Positions 56,158 through 64,000 of a stretch of 64,000 bases of DNA are shown one piece after another; positions within the stretch are counted from its first letter, which is position 1; the number at the start of each line of letters is the position of its first letter. The position numbers and the translations under genes were made by a program. Source of the stretch: Rhynchospora pubera (Eukaryota > Streptophyta > Magnoliopsida > Poales > Cyperaceae); the NCBI GenBank assembly GCA_028095005.1, contig CM051463.1:7617052-7681051 (forward strand), read 5' to 3'. The notes under the pieces were generated by a model that was not told the DNA's origin, ran no database searches, and was given only the letters and a program-made list of their open reading frames with translations.

Positions 56158-57870
56158 ATGTTTCCCCAAAACCACTCTCCTACTTTATACCTCTTAATTG
56201 GACAAATCTTAACTCCTCTACCCCTCTACACTTCCTCGAAACTCTCTTTTCCACATGTACCAATAACTCAACAAAATTGTAATGGTTACTATATAGACCA
56301 AAGTGAACCGATGAAGACAATAGCAGTAAAGAGAGGTGCACATGGACCAGGTTCAATAAACTATCTACAACAAAGAGATTTCAGTACCTTAATATGGATA
56401 CCCCAGCCACTACTTTTATACTCTAACAGTGCATTAGGTCCATACAAAACCAAAATAGTTTGCAGTAGGGGCCTAGTGAACTATGTGGGCCAATATGATG
56501 TTAGTACTACCTCTCTGCACACCCCAGCTGTTCAGCAAACGGGGGCTCACAACCTCACAGCCTTACAGGCCATTTATTGTGCCCAGATAACTGGGACCCA
56601 GGCCTCGCTTTCCGCTCTTCATGAAAAGGCTAGCATAGGGGAAGGGAAACAAAAAGCTAAGAGTAATTATACATCCAAGGAAGAGCATATCAGCAAGCGC
56701 ATCAATTGTACCTCTTATGAACAAAAACAACACTCCATATTTGGTCCTGTTCCCACAAATATCTGTCCAACCAAAACCACAGACATACAAAAAACTGTTC
56801 AAATTTATCCAACCCAAAACCAAAACCAAAATATGGATATCTCTGATGAGGATATAATTGCTCAATTTGCATCTCTAAGTTCCAATGGTGAAAATTATTG
56901 CAATGAGGTTGAGATTCCCCAAGGGGCAGTAAAATCTTGGCAGTGGAGCAATTGTTTACTTATGCGTGTTATGAGTGCAAGAGTAATATTTGATGCAACC
57001 TTCTCCTCTGGTCTGAGAAAAGCATGGGCGATACACCCAGACACAGAGATTGAAGGTCTGGGCTCAAATTATTTCTTGGTGGAGTTTAAAAGGCAGGATG
57101 AGATGATGAGGATCTTAGCAAGAGGCACGTGGCTGTGCAACAAGGATTTCACTATCACTAGGCAAGCTATAGGCCAGATGGATATTGATGACCCAAAGAT
57201 TGAGGATTTTGAGTGTTGGGTGGAAGCACATGGCATACCACCTGGGGCACTGGATCAACAGGGCCTAAAACTGGTTATGAGAGCATTAGGGAACCCGGTT
57301 TCAGAAATCAAAAGCTATTATTATGGGGGAAACAAGGTATATAAGCAGAAGGTGTTGGTAGATTTGAGGGAGCCATTAAAACCGAAGTTACCTTTGAAAA
57401 ACTCACAACTGGGAAGGAAGTGGATATATGTAGTTTATGAAAACATTGCAAACGTGTGCATGTTTTGTGCGAGGTTGGGACATGAACACCTGGCATGCCC
57501 GGCAAAGATGAAACTCAAACTCATGAAGGCGGCGGGCACAGTTGATGAAAGACTGGGGAGTGGGCCCATACCAGATACAGTTGTCGGAAAATGGCTGATG
57601 GATAGAGCATATATACCAAGGAGGGATGATGAAGTAAAGAATAATCCGAATGAAAGCTCAGTGAATGATGCCGCCGGTTCTAATGGTGAGAGGAGGCACA
57701 GTGAAGAAAGGGGTACTAAGAGACCAATTGATCTGAACATGAGGCACACGGGTCTGATTATGCTTGGTCAGGGCCGAACGGACATGGTGGAAAAAGAGGA
57801 AGAAATTGAGCGTTTAAACTGCAAGCGGGCCAAGGAGGCGAACCCAAACTCGCCTTCCAGGTGTCAATGA
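56158..57870 (+). CDS. LINE ORF1 protein (DUF4283, zinc knuckle)
   Basis: 570 aa. The N-terminal 220 residues are poorly conserved in character. A DUF4283 RNA-binding-like domain runs about 235-390 (MRVMSARVIFDATFSSGLRKAWAI, NYFLVEFKRQDEMMRILARGTWL, FECWVEAHGIPPG). A CCHC knuckle, CMFCARLGHEHLAC, lies at about residues 438-451, and the tail is polar and charged. ORF1 proteins of plant L1 elements bind the element RNA. The start at 56158 is the first Met of the open frame; an internal start such as MDISDEDIIAQF is possible. The stop overlaps the ORF2 start. Confidence 0.85.
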   Translation: MFPQNHSPTLYLLIGQILTPLPLYTSSKLSFPHVPITQQNCNGYYIDQSEPMKTIAVKRGAHGPGSINYLQQRDFSTLIWIPQPLLLYSNSALGPYKTKIVCSRGLVNYVGQYDVSTTSLHTPAVQQTGAHNLTALQAIYCAQITGTQASLSALHEKASIGEGKQKAKSNYTSKEEHISKRINCTSYEQKQHSIFGPVPTNICPTKTTDIQKTVQIYPTQNQNQNMDISDEDIIAQFASLSSNGENYCNEVEIPQGAVKSWQWSNCLLMRVMSARVIFDATFSSGLRKAWAIHPDTEIEGLGSNYFLVEFKRQDEMMRILARGTWLCNKDFTITRQAIGQMDIDDPKIEDFECWVEAHGIPPGALDQQGLKLVMRALGNPVSEIKSYYYGGNKVYKQKVLVDLREPLKPKLPLKNSQLGRKWIYVVYENIANVCMFCARLGHEHLACPAKMKLKLMKAAGTVDERLGSGPIPDTVVGKWLMDRAYIPRRDDEVKNNPNESSVNDAAGSNGERRHSEERGTKRPIDLNMRHTGLIMLGQGRTDMVEKEEEIERLNCKRAKEANPNSPSRCQ

Positions 57871-60800
57871 ATACGCTCTCATGGAATTGCCGCGGATTTG
57901 GTGGCCCGCGAAAGAAGAAATTCCATAAAGACACTGTCCGTGCCACTAGGTCAGATGTCGTCTTCTTGTCCGAAACAAAATCCTCTAACCGCAGGATGGC
58001 TAGACTGATGAGGGACATGCCGGAGTATAACTATCACACAGTACCTTCACGAGGCACCTCAGGAGGGCTGTGCATGGCATGGGATAACTCGGTTAGCCTT
58101 CAGGTATTGAATTCCTCACTAAGTTACATATGTGCTAGAATATCACTCAAAGACAAACCACCATGGATATTGATTGGGGTATATGGGGACCCGAAACATA
58201 CAGCTAATAAGCATCTGTGGGTGGTTTTGAGCCAACTTATAGCGGTTCATGGAAAGGTGTGTATCATGGGGGATTTTAATGAGATATTCTCTAGCCAAGA
58301 AAAGTATGGAGGAAGTAAAAGAGTTAAGCAGAATACTATAGACTTTCAAAACTTTGTCTATGATTCGGGCTTGGTGGATGTCGGTTTCAAGGGACCGGCT
58401 TTCACGTGGACAAATAAGAGACATGTATCAAAGGCTATTTATCAGCGCTTGGATAGGGTGTTAGTCACACCGGATTGGATACAATTATACCCAAATGCTT
58501 ATGTTAATCACCTTCCCATGATTCATAGCGACCATTGTCCGATCCTATTGAGAATGAAAAAGCCGCCAGATAGGTCCTCAAATTTTAAAGTTGAAACCTG
58601 GTGGTTCACTGAGCAATCTTTTCAGGAGGGGTGTATAAATGATTGGCAAGCAACTGTGGGTAAACCTTGGCAGGAGAGGTGGCACTCGGTTAGAACTTCT
58701 ATGAAACAGTGGGCTGCATGTAAAATGACACCCAAGAAGAAAATGGATGCAATTGCGCAACAATTACAGAGTGTTCAAACCCAACATCCCTCTGTTAGAA
58801 ACCATGTGCTTGAGGAGAAGTTGCTTGGAGATTATGAAGTGGCGGAGGAACAACATAACCTCTACTGGAGGCAAAGATCTCGAATGCAATGGAGTGAGGA
58901 GGGTGACCGCAACACGCGGTTTTTTCATACGGTTGCAACTAACAGGAGGAGGCACAACCTAATCACCATGGTGAGAAATGAGCAAGGTCAGCTAACAGGA
59001 GATGAGAAAATTATAAGGAAAAAATTCTTGCAATACTTCAAAAACCTGTATAGCCCGGCGGATCAAAGCCCAAATCGACAGGAGGAAGCCCATGTAGCAC
59101 GCATCAGAGATGGTGTCTTTAATCAGTTAAATCAGCTATCTGGGCCCACAATACCACAGGCGGCTCACGGTAGAATCAATGCTGTGCCAACAATCCATGA
59201 AGTCAAAAAAACCTTATATGAGATGGGACCATATAAAAGTTCAGGACCCTATGGAATCACAACAAGATTCTTACAGCATAACTGGCATTTGCTCGGCCAT
59301 GATCTCACAACTCAGATCAGAAGAATTTTCCAAGGAGAGGAAGTGCCACAGGAATGGCTCAGATGTAATGTAACATTGATCCCTAAATCGGATGAGCCAC
59401 AAACACCGCAGGAATATAGGCCGATCAGTATTGGCAATATACTATATAGGCTGCTGATGAAGTTAATAGCGTATCGATTGAGGCCCCACCTGAAAGAAGT
59501 GATTGCCAAAGAACAATGTGCTTTTGTGAAAGGAAGGAGCATAGCTGAGAATATCATCATGGTGAAGGAAATTTTGCACTCTTTATCGCTACCTTCTTTC
59601 AAAAGACATGCTTTTGTATTAAAGGCAGATGTTAACAAAGCTTTTGATAAGCTAGATTGGACTTTCATGCAAAAGGCGATGCAGCATTTGAATGTGCCTG
59701 ATAACATCATAAGAATCATGGTCTCTTCTTACAGAAGAGCACAAGTCACAATTAACATCAATGGGAAAGGGGACGGTTTCATACAACCCACACAAGGCCT
59801 CAGACAGGGGTGCCCCATGTCACCTTATGTCTTTATTATTGCAATGGAGGTGCTCTCTAGAATGTTACATGAAGAACACATAAAAGGTTTACTCAAGGGA
59901 GTGAAGGTGGCTCATACAGCGCCTTCAATCACACATGCTATATATGCCGATGATTTGCTGCTAATGGGGGATACTAGCCAAGCTGAAGTGGGTACATTGG
60001 CTGAGGTGATGCATAAATTTGGTTACATTTCAGGTTTGCAAATGAATCCACAGAAATCAGGGCTCTGGTTTTCTAGGAATTGTGATGAAATGACAAGGCA
60101 TAGAGTGCAACAGATATGGGGGGCAAGAAGGATAGTAGCACAAGAAAGGTACTTAGGTATCGTGCTAGGTGTGAAAGGGGATTGTAGAAAAATGGGTCAG
60201 TTACTCCTAGAGAAAATGAGGGCAAAATTGGCAGGGTGGAAATCTAACATGCTTTCACATGCTAGAAGGTTGGTTATGATCAAATCTGTAATGATGTCTA
60301 TACCAGTGTACTCGATGTCTCTGGAAATTCTGTCGGGTACGGTTTTGAGAGAGATTAATAGTCTGCTGGCGAAATTCTTTTGGGGCAAAACAGACAAAGG
60401 TAGATATCTGTCTTTTATTGCATGGAAGAAGGTGTGTAAGCCGATGAAGTGTGGGGGACTGGGTGTGAAAGATATTCAAAACTTTGGAGAGGCGCTGTTC
60501 CTGAAAATTGTGTGGTCCTTGATGGCAGATGAAGACAAATTATGGGTCAAGATATGCAAGGCAAAGTACTTCCCAGCAGTAGGGTACTGGAGGGCGAGAA
60601 ACTCAGCAGGAGCCAGTAGAATGTGGCGCCAGGTAATGGCAAGGAGGGATGTGTTCAAAGAACACGTAAAATGGGAAATTAGAGATGGAAAAGTGGTGCA
60701 AGCCATATCACAACCTTGGTTCCAAAGTTGGAGAGTGCATGAGAATGCAAGTGCCAGAGACAGGAAATTGAAAGTTTGTGAATTGATAGATGAGCATACG

Positions 60801-62006
60801 GGCCAGTGGAATATGCAAAGATTACAATCCTTATTTCAACCAGATCAAATTGTCGATATACTAAACGAGAATAACAAGCCAGAGGCGCAAGGCATGGCAA
60901 AAGACAGATTGGTGTGGCATGTGGCAAAAAATGGGAAGTACTCGGTCAAGGAGGGGTACAAAATGATGATAAACAGACAGCTAAATGTGCAAACCACACA
61001 TGACTTTCTGTGGCCAATGATTTGGAAATGCAAAAACATAGCACCCAGAGTTAAAATTTTTCTTTGGAGATTGCTAAAGAAGGGTTTGCCTACAGGAGGT
61101 AATATGCATTCAAGGTTACCTAACTTCTCTCCTATGTGCCAAAGATATCATGAGGAAAACGAGTTTGAGACACACTGCCTTTTTTTCTGTCATACTTCTA
61201 GGCAAGTGTGGTTTGGAGGACAGTTAGGGATTAGGGTTCATGATTTACCCTTGGATATCAACCAAGCAGTGCAAGAGATTGTTAGCAGACTGGATGAAGA
61301 GGGGATCAGAATTTTTGCATACACTTTATGGGAAATTTGGAAGGAAAGAAACAAAGCAGTCATTGAGAGGGGCAATTTTCAAGTGCAGGGGGTTTTAAAG
61401 AGGATATGTGCATTGTTGAGACCAGAGGTGAATCAGATACTGTTAATCCCTACAAGAATACAATGTGTTGATAAATATGAGGTGCATAAAGAGGGATGGC
61501 AGGTGATTTTGGATGCTTCATGGGAAACCTCTGGCAAAATAGGAACAGCATATGTAGTGTACCAGAAGGGACAGTTGCAATCAATCGGCATGCATAGTGC
61601 AGAGGTGGGAGATGTTTTTCAGGCGGAGACTCTGGCTTTATCTCAAGCGATTGATTATGTGTATACTGTCATGAATATACCAACAGACACAAGGATACAA
61701 TTCTTCTCAGACTGTCTTAATTTGGTGATGGCAGTCAATAATGGTGACAGTGAAGATATACCATCTTGGAGAGCAACAAGGGAGGTTAGAAGAATTATTG
61801 CAGCAATGGAGCTGTGCAATGTGGGGGCCACCTTACATCATGCTAGAAGAGAAGCTGTGATACAGGCACATAATTTGGCTAACAGTGCAAGAAGGGAGGG
61901 ACTCAATTTCAGAGGGAGAGTTCATTGGGCTATGCAACAGCAAAGAAGCATCAATAGGGAGATAGATAACCACTACTTTCAAATGGTGCTGGAAGACCCA
62001 CCTTAA
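57867..62006 (+). CDS. LINE ORF2: endonuclease, reverse transcriptase, RNase H
   Basis: 1379 aa from ATG at 57867, which shares ATGA with the ORF1 stop. An APE-type endonuclease runs about 1-230 (SWNCRGFGG, SETKS, GDFNEIFS, SDHCPI). The reverse transcriptase runs about 500-770 (IPKSDEPQTPQEYRPIS, ADVNKAFDKLDW, GLRQGCPMSPY), with the catalytic YADD at 693-696. A zf-RVT-like region (IWKCKNIAPRVKIFLWRLLKKGLPT) starts near 1055, and its zinc ligands look partly lost (MCQRYHEENEFETHC). A C-terminal plant-type RNase H covers about 1210-1345 (ILDASWETSGKIG, AETLALSQA, FFSDCLNLV, AHNLANSARR). ORF2 nicks the target and reverse-transcribes the RNA in place. There is no internal stop. Confidence 0.95.
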   Translation: MNTLSWNCRGFGGPRKKKFHKDTVRATRSDVVFLSETKSSNRRMARLMRDMPEYNYHTVPSRGTSGGLCMAWDNSVSLQVLNSSLSYICARISLKDKPPWILIGVYGDPKHTANKHLWVVLSQLIAVHGKVCIMGDFNEIFSSQEKYGGSKRVKQNTIDFQNFVYDSGLVDVGFKGPAFTWTNKRHVSKAIYQRLDRVLVTPDWIQLYPNAYVNHLPMIHSDHCPILLRMKKPPDRSSNFKVETWWFTEQSFQEGCINDWQATVGKPWQERWHSVRTSMKQWAACKMTPKKKMDAIAQQLQSVQTQHPSVRNHVLEEKLLGDYEVAEEQHNLYWRQRSRMQWSEEGDRNTRFFHTVATNRRRHNLITMVRNEQGQLTGDEKIIRKKFLQYFKNLYSPADQSPNRQEEAHVARIRDGVFNQLNQLSGPTIPQAAHGRINAVPTIHEVKKTLYEMGPYKSSGPYGITTRFLQHNWHLLGHDLTTQIRRIFQGEEVPQEWLRCNVTLIPKSDEPQTPQEYRPISIGNILYRLLMKLIAYRLRPHLKEVIAKEQCAFVKGRSIAENIIMVKEILHSLSLPSFKRHAFVLKADVNKAFDKLDWTFMQKAMQHLNVPDNIIRIMVSSYRRAQVTININGKGDGFIQPTQGLRQGCPMSPYVFIIAMEVLSRMLHEEHIKGLLKGVKVAHTAPSITHAIYADDLLLMGDTSQAEVGTLAEVMHKFGYISGLQMNPQKSGLWFSRNCDEMTRHRVQQIWGARRIVAQERYLGIVLGVKGDCRKMGQLLLEKMRAKLAGWKSNMLSHARRLVMIKSVMMSIPVYSMSLEILSGTVLREINSLLAKFFWGKTDKGRYLSFIAWKKVCKPMKCGGLGVKDIQNFGEALFLKIVWSLMADEDKLWVKICKAKYFPAVGYWRARNSAGASRMWRQVMARRDVFKEHVKWEIRDGKVVQAISQPWFQSWRVHENASARDRKLKVCELIDEHTGQWNMQRLQSLFQPDQIVDILNENNKPEAQGMAKDRLVWHVAKNGKYSVKEGYKMMINRQLNVQTTHDFLWPMIWKCKNIAPRVKIFLWRLLKKGLPTGGNMHSRLPNFSPMCQRYHEENEFETHCLFFCHTSRQVWFGGQLGIRVHDLPLDINQAVQEIVSRLDEEGIRIFAYTLWEIWKERNKAVIERGNFQVQGVLKRICALLRPEVNQILLIPTRIQCVDKYEVHKEGWQVILDASWETSGKIGTAYVVYQKGQLQSIGMHSAEVGDVFQAETLALSQAIDYVYTVMNIPTDTRIQFFSDCLNLVMAVNNGDSEDIPSWRATREVRRIIAAMELCNVGATLHHARREAVIQAHNLANSARREGLNFRGRVHWAMQQQRSINREIDNHYFQMVLEDPP

Positions 62007-62282
62007 CTGTTCTTGGGCGTGTTTGAACCTGGTGCAGTGTCTTTTATTTTATAGTGTATTGTTTTTGCAGTTTTTAGTTTATTAAGTAGCTAATGTATTT
62101 CTTTCTAGGTTGGTGTTAGGGGTAGATTTGGTATTTGCTTTTACTGGTATGGTACTTAGATTTTTGTCAGTAGCACCAGGTTGGTTGTATTTGGTCTGTC
62201 AGGACCTTAAGATGGCGATTGTACTATGTATGTTACTGTTTTTAATGGAAGTTGAGCCTATGGGCGTTAATCAAAAAAAAAA
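62007..62282 (+). other. LINE 3' UTR and poly(A) tail
   Basis: 276 bp without coding signal, ending in GGCGTTAATC and ten A before AGAAGG..., where the target duplication begins. Confidence 0.8.
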
Positions 62283-62295
62283 GAAGGAGGTCACT

Positions 62296-62398
62296 TGGTT
62301 CAATGGGTGCAGGAAAAGCTACCTGAAGGAAAAATCCAAAGCATAGTGGACCCAAAGATGCAAGATAAGTTTGACATAGATTCTGTTTTGAAGGTAGC
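62296..62398 (+). pseudogene. Receptor kinase segment 4: C-lobe exon remainder
   Basis: It rejoins 55595 in frame: LVQWVQEKLPEGKIQSIVDPKMQDKFDIDSVLKVA. This is the standard sequence after the GRRP-I motif in LRR-I kinases. It is cut at 62398 by the CACTA transposon; the remaining exon end lies outside the window, if it survives. Confidence 0.92.
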
Positions 62399-62439
62399 CA
62401 CTACTAGAATGTCAATTATTTGTTTCGCAAAAAGGCGTC

Positions 62440-62965
62440 CCTATTCCGACACGAATAGCTATCTGCGTCCACCTAAAGACACTATCCAAGCGACTCCGAT
62501 ACTCTAGCCGCTAATAATAAATATCTGTGTCGCGAGGACGCGGATTACTTAACGCGTCCCTATATCTATGTCGGAATAACGACGCATACCATGTTCTATG
62601 ATCGCTTATCCAAACAATAAGCGCGTCTCTATTTAGAGGTTACTATGTCGGTATACCGACGCCTTTATTAAGCGACCCAGATAATATATTGTCAGAATTT
62701 ATTGGGGCCCACACACTAAATTTATCGGTAAACCGACACCTTAGATCAGCGACACAGATAATACGTTGTCAGAATTTAGCGGGACCCACAATTTATAATA
62801 GTCGGTATTCGGACACCTATTATTAGCGACACAGATAATTTATTGTCAGAATTTGACGGGCCCACACAACTTATTAAAGTCGATATAGCGACACCTTTGC
62901 TCACCGACACAGAAAATTCATTGTCAGAATTTAGAGGGGCCCACTATATCCGCGTTTTTATACGT
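62440..62965. repeat. CACTA subterminal repeats, about 75-80-bp unit
   Basis: Units near 62647, 62722, 62798 and 62878 share a palindrome-like GTCGGTATACCGAC core, GCGACACAGATAAT, TTGTCAGAATTTA and GGGGCCCACA. Before them, GCGTCC/CCGACAC words recur (62435-62600). Such arrays bind the CACTA-encoded TNPA-type protein in known elements (family knowledge). Confidence 0.8.
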
Positions 62966-63187
62966 TTCTGTATATTAGATCAAAAACGTCGGTATATTGA
63001 CACCATTGTTGATAGCCACATCAATTACATTTTTACACCCATTCAATTCTTCCCGGTACCAATTTGGTACCACACTATTTAATTCCTACGATTTTAATTA
63101 GTCACAGCTATTTTGAAATTCTCAGCCATACACATTGAATCAAACAAAAATCACACAAATATATATTGTGAATTGAATTGAAAATCA

Positions 63188-64000
63188 TCATCCAATACAA
63201 ATAACAAAAATCATCATCCAATACAAATAACAAAAATTATTCATAGGTTTAGAATTCAAAGTAAACCAAAATTCATAGTATATGTAACTTAAATTATCAT
63301 ATCCAGGCACATACTGATTCTCAACTTGCTTGCGCGAAGTATTAGTAAGTAGCGCTGTGTATTCCCCCATAGCATTCGACATGCTTGCAGATGTTGCACT
63401 TAACCCTTCTTCATGTGTGGCCCCCTGTGCAGTGGTGTTGCCCATTGGTGGTATTGCCAAACTTCTGTGTTGCTGAAAATTGACCAAAACATAGAAGCAA
63501 GCAAGCACATTAATAAAGTTAAACAAAATTAATAACCAAGCAAGCACATTAAAAAATTGACCAAACCCAATATTAAGGAAGAGTAGGATGATAACCAAGC
63601 AATCACATTGCTGTAAGACTGTAAAGAATAGTAGTTATCATCCTAGTCTCTGATTTAACAAAAATAATAACCAAGCAAGCACATCTCTAGTCTCTAGCCA
63701 GCCAGTGAATATTGAAATAGTGAATAGTGAAGTAGTAGGATGATAACCAAACAAGCACATTATCCTTGTTCTTTTCTAATCATTTACTAATAATTTAACA
63801 AAAGAGTTGACACCAAACCCAATATTAAATTTTGACCTATTCAATGCAGGTTAAAGGTTGTGTACCTACCATAATATTTGTTGGCATGTCGGTGGGCATG
63901 TCGAAGGCTGGCATGTTGAAGGCTGGCATGTTTATCATTGGTATGGTGTGACGTAGTGTTGCAAATATCTGGCCAAACATTATTTGGTTTCTTGCATCAC
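63188..64000 (-). CDS. CACTA-encoded protein, last two exons (partial)
   Basis: On the minus strand, an exon from beyond the window to 63870 reads RNQIMFGQIFATLRHTIPMINMPAFNMPAFDMPTDMPTNIM and ends at a GT donor. The next exon starts at 63472 after a CAG acceptor with QHRSLAIPPMGNTTAQGATHEEG and ends at 63188 or earlier. The MP-A-F/D-MP repeats and polar tail look like the C-terminus of a plant Ptta/En-Spm (Transposase_24-type) protein. The intron between them holds repeated ATAACCAAGCAAGCACATT words. Confidence 0.5.

Larger units (their letters stand above)
55596..62282 (+). mobile_element. Full-length L1-type LINE inserted in a kinase exon
   Basis: GAAGGAGGTCACT is present at 55583-55595 and 62283-62295, a 13-14-bp target duplication. 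The 6.69-kb insert has a 5' leader with a repeated GTCGGTGGACTCATTCAACC block (55695 and 55753), ORF1, ORF2, a 3' UTR and an A10 tail. Removing it rejoins the kinase frame GLEGGH-LVQWVQEKL exactly. Both ORFs are open from end to end, so this may be a recent and possibly active copy. Confidence 0.95.
62399..64000. mobile_element. CACTA (En/Spm) transposon, left part
   Basis: The terminus CACTACTAGAA at 62399 is the CACTA-superfamily end. It is followed by about 560 bp of subterminal repeats and then by minus-strand exons of a transposon protein. The other end lies outside the window, so the length and the 3-bp target duplication cannot be checked. Confidence 0.85.

Noticed and set aside
57861..57866. 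GTG at 57861 as the LINE ORF2 start
   Set aside because: ATG at 57867 is six bases further, in frame, and forms the ATGA overlap with the ORF1 stop.

Overview
The window is nuclear DNA from a flowering plant, most likely a eudicot. It carries intron-containing genes for chloroplast-targeted proteins (THF1, LHCB4), a plant-specific VAP4-type protein and a malectin-LRR receptor kinase. The DNA between and inside the genes is AT-rich and full of plant transposable elements. I cannot name the species.

Layout. (1) 1-11.8 kb: a seven-exon minus-strand gene for a VAP4-1/MAMI-like MSP-domain protein (2652-8048), two small MITEs with related ends, and a tandem duplication (8.36-9.97 kb) in which only one copy holds a SINE-like insertion. 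(2) 11.8-17.8 kb: a small minus-strand gene for a wound-induced-polypeptide-like protein, then a 5.5-kb Mutator-like element (12304-17834) with 170-bp inverted ends and an exact 9-bp target duplication. It carries a decayed plant-mobile-domain (PMD) gene and a decayed zinc-finger gene, and no transposase was seen. (3) 18.2-23.9 kb: THF1 (five exons, with an Au-like SINE in intron 2) and LHCB4/CP29 (two exons), both on the plus strand and both apparently intact. (4) 24.86-29.74 kb: a Helitron carrying captured, broken pieces of an RPT6-type proteasome ATPase gene and an ankyrin-like gene. Next to it is a three-copy 93-bp repeat split by a FAR1-like fragment. (5) 31.4 kb to the window end: one malectin-LRR receptor kinase gene of the FRK1/SIRK-like class, expanded to over 30 kb and inactivated. 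It has an in-frame TAG in exon 2. A SIRE/Maximus-like Copia retrotransposon (34015-45750) is inserted in exon 4. A full-length L1-type LINE with intact ORFs (55596-62282) is inserted in the kinase exon, and a CACTA transposon (from 62399 past the window end) is inserted a little further along the same exon. Its introns hold a truncated LINE, a 405-bp foldback element, and a hAT element that itself contains a Mutator-type foldback MITE.

How it fits together. The working genes are VAP4-like, the wound-peptide gene, THF1 and LHCB4. THF1 and LHCB4 both act in photosystem II and thylakoid biology and lie next to each other on the same strand. The right half records successive insertions. Because almost every insertion keeps its target-site duplication, the original exon sequence across each one can be read directly, and the RLK reading frame rejoins at both the Copia and the LINE sites.

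Exon boundaries were derived by hand from GT/AG sites and reading-frame continuity. Family names come from recalled family features, without database searches.
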